Origin: Chloroflexota bacterium
GTDB lineage: Bacteria > Chloroflexota > Anaerolineae > Aggregatilineales > Phototrophicaceae
Reading direction: 5' to 3'
DNA: 15,985 nt
NCBI GenBank assembly: GCA_026706395.1
Contig: JAPOYU010000034.1
Coordinates: 1 to 15,985, forward strand
A model generated the notes under the pieces. The model was not told the origin of the DNA and ran no database searches. It worked only from the letters and a program-made list of their open reading frames with translations. The position numbers and the translations under genes are program-made. Shown in pieces: positions 1-8,029 of the stretch (positions are counted from its first letter, which is position 1; every line of letters starts with the position of its first letter).

Positions 1-90
1 GGCTATCAAGTGTCTGATGAACTGATAGCGCGTCTGACGCCGGAGCGTTTGCAGATCGTGCGTCCCAAAGCGCCGCTCGTGCCCAATTAA
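1..90 (+). CDS. 3' end of an unrecognised gene (partial)
   Basis: The first reading frame is open from base 1 to a TAA at 88-90. It gives 29 residues beginning GYQVSDELIARL and ending VRPKAPLVPN. The composition (mixed polar and hydrophobic, with no stop before a natural-looking end) and the tight 10-nt gap to the stop codon of the convergent enolase-superfamily gene make a genuine gene end plausible. I do not recognise the family from so short a tail. The rest of the gene lies upstream of the window. It could be spurious, because 30 open codons are not strong evidence. Confidence 0.45.
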   Translation, partial: GYQVSDELIARLTPERLQIVRPKAPLVPN

Positions 91-100
91 CCATTGGCGG

Positions 101-1255
101 TTAAGCCTGGAGTTCACGCAAGCGACGCTCGTCAAGCGCAACGCCCAGCCCGGCCGCTGCGGGAATCTCATAGGTTCCATCGGCGCAAGTCAGCGGCGAT
201 TCCAACAGTTGATTCGCGATCTCGAATACCGGCGGCTGATATTCAAGCATGTAACAGTTGGGGATTGCCGCGGCTGTGTGGATTGACGCGGCAATACAGA
301 TTCCCAAGCCTACGCTCAGATGCGGCGCCATCTTCACATTGAAGGCTTCCGCCATCGACCCAATCTTGATTACTTCCGAGATGCCAGCGCGCCCCACATC
401 GGGCTGCAGGATGTCAGCCGCCTTTTGCATCAGCCAGGGACGGAACTGATAACGCGTGCGCTCGGTTTCGCCGTGGGCGATTGGCACGGCAACCGCCGCC
501 GCCAACTGCGCATGAGATTCGATGTCTTCCGGATTGATGGGCGCTTCGAAAAAGCCGACCTCCAATTCGCTCAGCGCATAACCCAACTGCACCGCTTCAT
601 CCAGCGAATAAACCCAGTGCGCGTCGAGCAGAAGCGTCGCCTCGTCACCCAAGGCTTTGCGCAGCGCCGCCACGCTCGCCGTGTCGGTACGGACGCCGTG
701 CCCCGCCGCCAACTTGAAGGCGTCGAATCCCTTTTCGACGAATTCCAGCGCCAATTCGACGCGCTCTTCGGCGGTCGGCCGGGGCAAACCGGATACGTAA
801 CAAGGAACCTGCTCGCGGTAGGCGCCGCCGAGCAGCTGATAAACCGGCTGCCCCAACAGCTTCCCGCGGAGGTCCCAGAGCGCGATATCGCAGGCGCTGA
901 TAGCGTCGAGCATGAAACCGCCGTAATAGCCGCGCTCGCGCATCAAATCGTACATGACATTCCACAGGACGTTGCCATCCAACGGATTACGTCCCATCAA
1001 TGCGGGCGCCAATAGCTGCTCGATTATCTGCTGGACGACCTCCGGCGCAACGGGCGCCAGCGCCTCGCCCCAGCCGACCAGGCCGTCAGCCGTTGTGATC
1101 TTGACAAAAGCAGTCTCGAAATAGGCGGAATAGAGCGCGCGATATGGCGGACGCAGAAAATAGGCTTCCGGATCAGCGCCTTTCGGCAAAACTCCGAGAT
1201 AGGCTTCGTCACGCTTGATTCGAAGCGGGAAAACTTCAACCCTGGTTATTTGCAT
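101..1255 (-). CDS. Enolase-superfamily (mandelate racemase/muconate lactonizing) acid-sugar dehydratase candidate
   Basis: This 384-residue protein has the standard length and order of the family: an N-terminal capping domain (about 1-125) and then a TIM-type barrel. Three acidic Mg2+ ligands are visible: D211 (LLLDAHW), E237 (FFEAPI) and E263 (HGETE). D286 (LQPDVG) and H312 (APHLSVGLG) form the typical Asp-His base dyad. Lys181 stands where the first lysine of the usual KxK motif lies, but the second position is Ala183 (FKLAAG). With H213 two residues after the metal ligand D211, the pattern resembles galactonate-dehydratase-like members (D-x-H plus a distal His) rather than racemases. Such enzymes abstract the alpha proton of an aldonate and eliminate water to give a 2-keto-3-deoxy acid. 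The exact substrate is not readable. I chose the ATG at 1253-1255 because MQITRVEVFPL is the normal family start; the frame runs 28 codons further upstream without family features. The gene is divergent from the DHDPS-family gene, probably a functional partner, with no export signal. Confidence 0.88.
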   Translation of the reverse strand: MQITRVEVFPLRIKRDEAYLGVLPKGADPEAYFLRPPYRALYSAYFETAFVKITTADGLVGWGEALAPVAPEVVQQIIEQLLAPALMGRNPLDGNVLWNVMYDLMRERGYYGGFMLDAISACDIALWDLRGKLLGQPVYQLLGGAYREQVPCYVSGLPRPTAEERVELALEFVEKGFDAFKLAAGHGVRTDTASVAALRKALGDEATLLLDAHWVYSLDEAVQLGYALSELEVGFFEAPINPEDIESHAQLAAAVAVPIAHGETERTRYQFRPWLMQKAADILQPDVGRAGISEVIKIGSMAEAFNVKMAPHLSVGLGICIAASIHTAAAIPNCYMLEYQPPVFEIANQLLESPLTCADGTYEIPAAAGLGVALDERRLRELQA

Positions 1256-1302
1256 TCCAGCTATCCTATGGTCCCAGTGTGGATTCGCATTTGCAAGACG
1301 GG

Positions 1303-1308
1303 TATAGT
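1303..1308 (+). promoter_or_regulatory. Weak candidate -10 (TATAGT) for the DHDPS-family gene
   Basis: The 107-nt gap between the two divergent starts (1256-1362) contains TATAGT, which matches TATAAT in 5 of 6 positions. No convincing -35 lies 16-18 nt upstream; the best is TGGATT near 1280. If used, transcription would start near 1315 and leave a leader of about 48 nt before the GTG start. The same gap must also hold the minus-strand promoter of the enolase-superfamily gene, which I could not place. Confidence 0.2.
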
Positions 1309-1362
1309 TTAGGAGATGGTGACGAGTTCCGCAAAACAAGATCTAAGAGGAATACGCTCAAC

Positions 1363-2268
1363 GTGCTAGCCGGCATTTTTCAGATACTACAGACACCGTT
1401 TGATGAGCGCGGAAATATAGACTGGGACAGTTTTGCGCGCCAGATAGAGTATTGCATCGCGGCCGGGGCACACGGCATGGTCGTGCCTGCGCTCGCAAGC
1501 GAGTTCTTCACGCTCAGCGATGCCGAGCGCAAGCAAGTGGTGGCATTTGCCGGCGAACACATTGCGGGACGCGCGCCATTCGTGGTCGGCGTTCAGGGAC
1601 TCAACCAGCACATCGCTCTGGATTTCGCCCGGCAGGCCTGTGAGCACGATGCGACGGCGTTGATGGCGATGCCGCCGTATCTGCGCAAAGCGCCCAAAGC
1701 GGAGGTTCGAGAGTATTACCGGCAGCTTGCCCAGTTCAACCGTCCGCTCATCATACAGAACGCACCCGCGCCTATTGGCAGTCCACTGTCACCGAGTGAA
1801 CTGGTGAATGTGCTGGCGGCGGAAGACAACATCCTTTACATCAAGGAAGAGACAAATCCGATCCTGCATCATATCAGCGAGATACTGGCGCTGGACACGG
1901 GCAACTGCGCCGGTGTTTTCGGCGGCGCCAATGGCATTTACCTCATCGACGAGCTTAAACGCGGCGCCTGCGGCAATATGCCGGCCGGGGGTATGGTCGA
2001 TGTGCAGGTTAAAATCTATGATCTGTATCGGGCGGGCGAATTCGAGCAAGCGGAGCACCTAAATCATCAGCTTTTGCCGCTCTTGAATTACGCTATGGTC
2101 TACGGTGTGTCATTTCACAAATATGTGCTTTGGCGGCGCGGCGTACTGAATTCGCCCTTCGTCCGCGATCCGCAAAAGATAAGTCTCAACGGCGACGACA
2201 TGCGCGCTGTTGAAACCATGTGGCAGCGCATCGCTGAATACACGATTTCGGCATTTCCATTCAATTGA
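1363..2268 (+). CDS. Dihydrodipicolinate synthase/N-acetylneuraminate lyase family protein, probable sugar-acid lyase or dehydratase
   Basis: The 301-residue product has the normal family length for a cytoplasmic (beta/alpha)8 barrel. The Schiff-base lysine is K161 (ILYIKEE), the same number as in E. coli DapA. Other family landmarks differ. GTTGE is replaced by ALASE (43-47), so both threonines of the proton relay are missing. YNVP is replaced by QNAP (132-135), so the relay tyrosine is Gln. The PYYN stretch reads PPYL (104-107), as in 5-keto-4-deoxyglucarate dehydratases. It is therefore unlikely to make dihydrodipicolinate; a 2-keto-3-deoxy-acid aldolase or dehydratase is more likely. I chose the GTG at 1363: an AAGAGG site lies 12 nt upstream, and residues from LAGIFQILQTPFD onward match a normal family start. 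An ATG in frame at 1279 would add 28 unrelated residues and nearly touch the divergent gene. It converges on the sulfatase gene with 18 nt between stop codons. Confidence 0.85.
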   Translation: MLAGIFQILQTPFDERGNIDWDSFARQIEYCIAAGAHGMVVPALASEFFTLSDAERKQVVAFAGEHIAGRAPFVVGVQGLNQHIALDFARQACEHDATALMAMPPYLRKAPKAEVREYYRQLAQFNRPLIIQNAPAPIGSPLSPSELVNVLAAEDNILYIKEETNPILHHISEILALDTGNCAGVFGGANGIYLIDELKRGACGNMPAGGMVDVQVKIYDLYRAGEFEQAEHLNHQLLPLLNYAMVYGVSFHKYVLWRRGVLNSPFVRDPQKISLNGDDMRAVETMWQRIAEYTISAFPFN

Positions 2269-2286
2269 TAGCTGACTATAGAGCGC

Positions 2287-3702
2287 TCAATACGTCCAGG
2301 AACGCTGGAGCGGGCGCTCAATCTCCAGCAGACGCTTGAGCAGAATCTGCCTGCATTCCGCCAGCGCAGATTCGTACTCTTCTTGGTCCGATACATCGTG
2401 GTATTCACCCGGGTCGGCATGCAAGTCCCACAACATCTCCCGCCCGTCCGCATGAATTAGGTAACGACACTGCGATGTGCGCAGGCATTTCCAGCCGGCG
2501 CCTTCCGTGATGGCGATATTCTTTTGGCGCTCTGCTCCACCCTCGATTATGCCGGCAAGGCTCTCACCCTGTATAAACGGCGGAATCTGGACGCCAGCCA
2601 ACTCGAGCAGAGTCGGCGCGATATCCACAGCTTCGACGATGTCGTAACACACCTGGCCGGATTGTCCATCAGGCGCGTCGAAGATGAGCGGTACGCGGCT
2701 TACGCAATCATCGGCCGGATAGCCTTTGCCGTAGCGCAGATGATCGCCAAGCCACTCCCCGTGATCGGAGGTGAAAACGACGATGGTGTCATCAGCCTTG
2801 CCGCAGGAATCCAGCACCGCCAGGATCCGCCCGACGCAATGATCCAACTCGCTGATCATCGCGTAGTAGCCTCGTTTCGCCCGGCGGAGTTGAGCGTCCG
2901 AGAACTGCGCGATTGGATCATTCGGGCGGCCTTGGTCGACTTCAACCGGGTAATGCGGCAGTGAGAGCGTCGAATCATCATACAAGTCAAGAAACTTCCC
3001 CGGCGAAATCCAGGGGGCGTGAGGCGAATAAAAACCAGCGATACAAAAGAAGGGCTCATCGCCGCTGCTTCGGATGAATTCAGAAGTCCGCTCTCCGACG
3101 AATGCGCTGTGTGTCAGGCCGTCATCCGCTCCGAAGGCGATACCGCCGTCAAAATCAAAGCGACCTTCCGGATTCCCACGGTGTGCGACATCGTCCTCAA
3201 TACCCATCGCGCGCTGCCAGACGCGCGTATTAGGCGGGATACCGGCGCTAATCTCGTCCATCTGCTCCGGCGCCTGCCGCCTAACCCAAGCGCGATAGGC
3301 ATCTTCATATACACCGGGCTCGTCGGCGATCTCCAAATGATCAAAGCCGTAGGACGGATGCGGCAGTCGATGGTCACGGTTGGCATGTGGCAGGAAGTGC
3401 AGCTTGCCGATGTTGGCAGTTCGATACCCGGCAAGTTTCAGGATTCGAGGCAATGTCATTATGTCCTCGGGCACCGGCACGCCCATATGCGTAATGCCGA
3501 GGCTCGAAGGATAGCGGCCGGACAACATGCTGACGCGGCTTGGCATACAGACCGGATTCTGAACGAAACAGCGCATGAAATTGACGCCGCGCGCCGCCAA
3601 CGCATCGAGATTCGGTGTGATTATCTCAGTATTGTCATTCGCGCCGATCGCGTCCCAGCGCTGCTGATCAGTATACAGTAGGAGAATGTTGGGGCGTTTC
3701 AT
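2287..3702 (-). CDS. Type I (formylglycine-dependent) sulfatase, family S1
   Basis: This 471-residue alkaline-phosphatase-superfamily hydrolase cleaves sulfate esters. The activation motif C-x-P-S-R is present at C52 (VCMPSRVSMLSGR); the cysteine must be oxidised to formylglycine by a separate maturase, which is not in this window. Metal and substrate residues typical of the family are visible: D12-Q13 near the N-terminus (YTDQQR), K100 and H102 (GKLHF), H228 (SPHAPW) and D313-H314 (TSDHGEW). The C-terminal MLWDLHADPGE stretch is the usual end of the family. The chosen ATG (3700-3702) gives the canonical MKRPNILLLYTDQQR start, with GGAG about 10 nt upstream. No signal peptide is seen from this start, nor in the 45 codons before it, so the enzyme appears cytoplasmic and would act on imported sulfated sugars. 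Substrate unknown; a choline-sulfatase or phosphonate-hydrolase-like activity cannot be excluded. Divergent from glgP. Confidence 0.92.
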   Translation of the reverse strand: MKRPNILLLYTDQQRWDAIGANDNTEIITPNLDALAARGVNFMRCFVQNPVCMPSRVSMLSGRYPSSLGITHMGVPVPEDIMTLPRILKLAGYRTANIGKLHFLPHANRDHRLPHPSYGFDHLEIADEPGVYEDAYRAWVRRQAPEQMDEISAGIPPNTRVWQRAMGIEDDVAHRGNPEGRFDFDGGIAFGADDGLTHSAFVGERTSEFIRSSGDEPFFCIAGFYSPHAPWISPGKFLDLYDDSTLSLPHYPVEVDQGRPNDPIAQFSDAQLRRAKRGYYAMISELDHCVGRILAVLDSCGKADDTIVVFTSDHGEWLGDHLRYGKGYPADDCVSRVPLIFDAPDGQSGQVCYDIVEAVDIAPTLLELAGVQIPPFIQGESLAGIIEGGAERQKNIAITEGAGWKCLRTSQCRYLIHADGREMLWDLHADPGEYHDVSDQEEYESALAECRQILLKRLLEIERPLQRSWTY

Positions 3703-3776
3703 GAGTGCACTCCGATCTTCGGCTTTGCGCGCAATTCTAGCATGATGTGGCACGACAACGAGTCTTGGAGACAATG

Positions 3777-3806
3777 TTGACGAAGCCTCGATTGGGAGAC
3801 TATCAT
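3777..3806 (+). promoter_or_regulatory. Candidate sigma70-type promoter upstream of glgP
   Basis: TTGACG (3777-3782) and TATCAT (3801-3806) each match consensus in 5 of 6 positions and are 18 nt apart. Predicted transcription starts near 3813, leaving a leader of about 90 nt before the glgP ATG. The site lies in the 200-nt gap between the divergent sulfatase and glgP genes. Confidence 0.5.
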
Positions 3807-3902
3807 GTGAGTTGCTGTCATAGGAGCTCTTAAGCAAACGACTTGAAGAAGGCGCTGCAGCACGAGCCTTAGCAAGGAACCTGTAGCGAAAAGGTGAGGA
3901 AA

Positions 3903-6374
3903 ATGGTTATTGCTGATTTTGAAAACATTACCCAGGTGGAGCACTCCCAGGACGCTTTTGACCAAGCACTTCGCGACAACCTGTATTACACCCGCGGACA
4001 AGCTATATACACTGCGACAAAGCACGATCTCTATGTCGCGTTGGCCCATACGGTTCGTGACTACATCATGTACAACTGGCAGCAGAATGTCGATTGCTAC
4101 TTCCGGCAAAATCCTAAATTCGTTTATTACCTTTCTGCCGAATATCTCCTGGGGCAGCAGTTGGAAAAGAACCTGCTCTACACCAACACTTATGCTCTTG
4201 CAAAGCAAACTATGCAGAAACATGGGATTGACCTCGCTGACCTCATCGCGCTGGATATTGAGCCGGGACTCGGCAATGGCGGGCTGGGCCGGCTATCCGC
4301 TTGCTTTATGGATTCCCTTGCGACGCTTAATATCCCCGCCGTCGGCTACGGCATCCGCTATGAATACGGCATTTTCCGGCAGAGCTTCCGCGACGGTTGG
4401 CAAGTCGAAAGCCCGGACGAATGGCTCTATTATGGCAATCCCTGGGAATTTCCACAGCCGGACGACATGGTCGAGGTAGGCTTCGGCGGGCGGACCGAAC
4501 ACTTCACAGATGAAGACGGCAACTACCGCGTACGCTGGCTTCCGGCGCAGACGCTCATGGGCCAGCCATACCACACCCTGGTGCCGGGCTACAACACTAA
4601 GACCGTGAATATGCTCCGGCTTTGGAGCGCCCGCGCCACTCGTGAATTTGACTTGCAGCTGTTTGACGTCGGCGATTACACGCGGGCTGTGGAACAGAAG
4701 ACAAGTTCCGAGAATGTCACCAAGGTACTCTACCCGAACGACAATACGCCACAGGGCAAAGAGTTGCGGCTGAAACAGCAGTATTTCTTCGTCGCCTGCT
4801 CGCTGAACAACATCATCAAACGCTTCATGATCAAAAATGTAGATTGGGAAGAGCTTCCGAAAGTTGCCGTCATCCACTTGAATGATTCGCATCCAGTGAT
4901 CGCCATCGCTGAACTTATGCGGATTCTCTTGGATGAGTATCATCTTTCTTGGGAACGCGCCTGGAACATCACCGAGGGTACTTTCGCCGCAACGCAACAT
5001 ACACTGTTGCCCGAGGCCTTGGAGAAATGGCCGGTCTGGCTGATGGAGCGCGTCTTGCCGCGCCACCTGGAAATCATCTACGAAATCAACCGGCGTTTCC
5101 TCGATATCGTAAGAATGACATTCCCGAACGACAGTGCCAAAGTCTCGAGCCTGTCGATCATCGAAGAAGGTTCCGAGAAGCAAGTACGAATGGCCAACCT
5201 CGCTTGCATCGGCAGCTATTCGGTCAATGGCGTGGCGGAGCTCCAGTCTGAACTCTTGCGAACGCGCGTCTTCCCGGACTTTGCCGCGTTGTGGCCGACA
5301 AAGTTCACAAACAAAACAAATGGCGTCACACCTCGGCGCTTTATGCGGCTGGCCAATCCCATCTTGTCTGATCTCATCACCGATCGCATAGGGAAGGGCT
5401 GGCTGACAAACCTCGAAGAACTATCACGGCTGGAAGCCTTTGTCGATGATCCGGACTTCCGTCAAGCCTGGCGCGCAATGAAGCGGGACAACAAATTGCA
5501 ACTTGCGGAATATATAGAGAGACATCTTGGGCTGAGCGTCAACGCCGACTCAATGTTTGACGTCATGGTCAAGCGGCTGCACGAGTACAAGCGGCAATTG
5601 CTGAAAACGCTGCACATTATTCATCTATACCAAACGTTAAAGCGCGACCCGGAGGCGGTGCAGTCGCCGATCACATTTGTTTTTGGCGCCAAGGCGGCGC
5701 CCGGCTATTACATGGCGAAGCTGATCATCAAATTGATCAATTCAGTCGCCGATATAGTCAATCGCGACCCGGTCTCCGCCGATCGATTGCGCGTCGTCTT
5801 TATCCCGAACTTCAACGTTACGGTGGGTCAGTTGGTTTACCCCGCGGCCGATGTCTCCGAGCAGATTTCCTTAGCTGGCAAAGAGGCTTCCGGCACCGGC
5901 AACATGAAATTCGCGCTCAACGGCGCGCTGACAATCGGCACACTCGATGGCGCAAACATCGAAATCCGCGAAAAGGTCGGCGAGGAGAACTTCTTTCTTT
6001 TCGGTTTAACCACCGAGGAAGTCTTCTCGACAAGAGAAAGCGGCTACAACCCGGGGCACTATTATGAGTCCGATGCGGACTTGCGAGAAGCGATCGATTG
6101 GGTCGCCAGCGGCCAATTCTCAGGCGGGGACGCAAAGCTCTTTCGCCCCATCGTCGACTCCTTGCTCTATTACGATGAGTATATGCTCTGCGCCGATTTT
6201 GGAAGCTATCTGGCCTGTCAGCAAGAGGTCGCCGAAGCTTATGCCGATCAAGAACGCTGGACGACCATGTCGATTCTCAATGCGGCGCGCTCCGGTTTCT
6301 TTTCTTCCGATCGGACCATCGCGGAGTACAATCGCGATATCTGGGGTGCCTCAGTGCTTGACCTGGCTGATTAG
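3903..6374 (+). CDS. glgP: Glycogen/starch (alpha-glucan) phosphorylase, GT35
   Basis: The product of 823 residues is full length for the family and releases glucose-1-phosphate from the non-reducing ends of alpha-1,4-glucans in the cytoplasm, using pyridoxal phosphate. Clear signatures: [12 protein letters not shown] in the N-terminal half, [21 protein letters not shown], and the PLP-binding segment [14 protein letters not shown] with Lys669, followed by [12 protein letters not shown]. No domain is missing. The ATG at 3903 is chosen because AAGGTGAGGA lies just before it; a GTG at 3894 in the same frame would place that sequence inside the gene. The divergent promoter region at 3703-3902 and a TTGACG/TATCAT pair suggest its own transcription start. 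The GH51 gene follows on the same strand after 132 nt, possibly co-transcribed. No other glycogen genes are in the window. Confidence 0.96.
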   Translation: MVIADFENITQVEHSQDAFDQALRDNLYYTRGQAIYTATKHDLYVALAHTVRDYIMYNWQQNVDCYFRQNPKFVYYLSAEYLLGQQLEKNLLYTNTYALAKQTMQKHGIDLADLIALDIEPGLGNGGLGRLSACFMDSLATLNIPAVGYGIRYEYGIFRQSFRDGWQVESPDEWLYYGNPWEFPQPDDMVEVGFGGRTEHFTDEDGNYRVRWLPAQTLMGQPYHTLVPGYNTKTVNMLRLWSARATREFDLQLFDVGDYTRAVEQKTSSENVTKVLYPNDNTPQGKELRLKQQYFFVACSLNNIIKRFMIKNVDWEELPKVAVIHLNDSHPVIAIAELMRILLDEYHLSWERAWNITEGTFAATQHTLLPEALEKWPVWLMERVLPRHLEIIYEINRRFLDIVRMTFPNDSAKVSSLSIIEEGSEKQVRMANLACIGSYSVNGVAELQSELLRTRVFPDFAALWPTKFTNKTNGVTPRRFMRLANPILSDLITDRIGKGWLTNLEELSRLEAFVDDPDFRQAWRAMKRDNKLQLAEYIERHLGLSVNADSMFDVMVKRLHEYKRQLLKTLHIIHLYQTLKRDPEAVQSPITFVFGAKAAPGYYMAKLIIKLINSVADIVNRDPVSADRLRVVFIPNFNVTVGQLVYPAADVSEQISLAGKEASGTGNMKFALNGALTIGTLDGANIEIREKVGEENFFLFGLTTEEVFSTRESGYNPGHYYESDADLREAIDWVASGQFSGGDAKLFRPIVDSLLYYDEYMLCADFGSYLACQQEVAEAYADQERWTTMSILNAARSGFFSSDRTIAEYNRDIWGASVLDLAD

Positions 6375-6506
6375 ACCACGAGGTTGACAGCTTCACTCAA
6401 AGAATGACGACTGGGCATGTCATACAGCGTTCAGCGATAGGGATGCAAGCCTGACGCCAAGCCATGCGGCGCAATGCCAGTACGATATCGCTCGGGAGGC
6501 CAAGAC

Positions 6507-8015
6507 ATGAATTCCAACTCCATGGCCCGCGTCTACATCGATACGAAACGCGTCGTCAGCGAGATTTCGCCCCTGCTGTTCAGTGGCTTCGCCGAACACA
6601 TGGGGCGCTGCATATACGACGGCATCTATGACCCCGCCTCCAAACATGCCGACAAAAATGGATTGCGCAAGGACGTGCTGGCTGCCCTGCGCGAGTTGAA
6701 CTACCGCTCCATGCGCTACCCCGGCGGCAATTTCGTCAGTGGCTACCGCTGGGAAGATGGCATAGGTCCCAAGGAGCAGCGTCCGCGCCGACGTGAGCTC
6801 GCCTGGCAATCTATTGAAACAAATCAATTTGGGACGGATGAATTTTTGCAATTCTGTCGCGAGATCAAATCCGAGCCAATGCTGGCAGTGAACATGGGCA
6901 CAGGCAGCATCCAAGATGCCGCCAATCTGGTCGAATACTGTAATGCGCCGTCCGGCACACGGTATGGCGACATGCGCGCCGCCAATGGACATCGCGAACC
7001 CTACGGCGTCAAGTATTGGTGCCTCGGAAATGAAATGGATGGACCATGGCAAATCGGCCATCTTGATGCGGTTGAATATGCCAAGAAAGCGCGCGAAGCG
7101 GCAAAGCTGATGCGCCTGCACGATAGCGCTATTGAGCTCGTATTGTGTGGCTCCTCAAGCTCAAAAATGCCGACTTATCCGGAGTGGGATCGCATTGGGC
7201 TTGAGCACTGTTGGGAACTGGTAAATTACCATTCGATGCACTATTACGCCGACAATCTTGATGGCGATACGCCGAGCTACCTTGCCCTTAATGCTGTGCT
7301 TGAAGACTATATCGATACCATGTCCGGTCTGCTCCGCTACGTCAAAGCCAAGGCTCGCTCTAAACACGATGTCTACTTGTCTTGGGACGAGTGGAATGTC
7401 TGGTACAAAGCTCGCGAACACAGCGACATGCGGGGTGACTGGACTGAAGCGCCGCATCTGATCGAAGAAGTATATAACCTCGAAGACGCGCTGGTAATCG
7501 CGCAATGGCTGAACCTCTTCTTGCGCAAAGCCGATGTCCTGAAAATCGCTTGCATCGCGCAAATCGTCAATGTCATCGCGCCAATATTGACCCGGCGCGA
7601 CGATATGCTGAAGCAAGCCATTTACTATCCGCTGCTTTTGTTCAGCCAATTGGCGCGTAGCGATTCCCTCGATGTCCTGGTTGAGTCGCCGCGCTATGAG
7701 ACAAAGCAATATGGAGACATGCCTCTGCTGGATGTTTCTGCCGCCTTCGATGCATCGGCCAACAACAATGCCGTCTTTATCGTGAACCGCAGTCTGACCG
7801 ACAGCGTGCCGGTCGAAATCCGCTGGCAGGACGCCAAGCCGAAACTCTTTACTTCAGCGCAGCAACTCGCCGGCGATGATCCGAAAGCCGCCAACAGCTG
7901 GGAGAATCCCAACCAACTGAGGACGCAGGCGATTCAGGCGCCACGCATAATCGATGGCGCCGCCCAATTGAGCTTGCCGCCGTTATCGTTTACAGCGTTA
8001 AGCGTCGCTTTCTGA
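6507..8015 (+). CDS. abfA: Alpha-L-arabinofuranosidase, glycoside hydrolase family 51
   Basis: This 502-residue retaining glycosidase removes L-arabinofuranosyl side groups from arabinan, arabinoxylan or arabinogalactan oligosaccharides. The barrel begins with [15 protein letters not shown] (26-40) and [17 protein letters not shown] (69-85), both diagnostic of GH51. The acid/base is E176 ([10 protein letters not shown]) and the nucleophile E295 ([10 protein letters not shown]), almost the same numbering as characterised family members. A C-terminal beta domain runs from about 400 to the end. The ATG at 6507 is chosen for the strong GGGAGG site 7 nt upstream; the frame is open for 11 codons before it. 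No signal peptide is present, so the enzyme is cytoplasmic and depends on oligosaccharide import. It follows glgP and converges on the oxidoreductase gene with 14 nt between stops. Confidence 0.94.
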   Translation: MNSNSMARVYIDTKRVVSEISPLLFSGFAEHMGRCIYDGIYDPASKHADKNGLRKDVLAALRELNYRSMRYPGGNFVSGYRWEDGIGPKEQRPRRRELAWQSIETNQFGTDEFLQFCREIKSEPMLAVNMGTGSIQDAANLVEYCNAPSGTRYGDMRAANGHREPYGVKYWCLGNEMDGPWQIGHLDAVEYAKKAREAAKLMRLHDSAIELVLCGSSSSKMPTYPEWDRIGLEHCWELVNYHSMHYYADNLDGDTPSYLALNAVLEDYIDTMSGLLRYVKAKARSKHDVYLSWDEWNVWYKAREHSDMRGDWTEAPHLIEEVYNLEDALVIAQWLNLFLRKADVLKIACIAQIVNVIAPILTRRDDMLKQAIYYPLLLFSQLARSDSLDVLVESPRYETKQYGDMPLLDVSAAFDASANNNAVFIVNRSLTDSVPVEIRWQDAKPKLFTSAQQLAGDDPKAANSWENPNQLRTQAIQAPRIIDGAAQLSLPPLSFTALSVAF

Positions 8016-8029
8016 TTCTTCACCGGGGC

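Noticed and set aside
320..1015. Open frame of 231 codons on the + strand opposite the enolase-superfamily gene
   Set aside because: It lies wholly antisense to a gene with clear active-site motifs, is arginine- and glutamine-rich and resembles no family; a codon-bias shadow.
3019..3681. Open frame of 220 codons on the + strand opposite the sulfatase gene
   Set aside because: Antisense to a strongly supported sulfatase with no recognisable motif.
3703..3712. Perfect palindrome GAGTGCACTC just before the sulfatase start codon
   Set aside because: A 10-nt palindrome is expected by chance at this scale, and it overlaps the ribosome-site region; nothing else supports an operator.
3849..3870. 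AAGGC/GCCTT inverted repeat around GCTGCAGC in the glgP leader
   Set aside because: A short 5-bp stem without a U-tract; not convincing as a terminator or known regulatory RNA.
4293..5183. Open frame of 296 codons on the - strand inside glgP
   Set aside because: Fully contained in the complementary strand of a conserved enzyme; no domain pattern or ribosome site.
6384..6389. Perfect TTGACA between glgP and the GH51 gene
   Set aside because: No -10-like hexamer lies 15-19 nt downstream, so it is probably chance.
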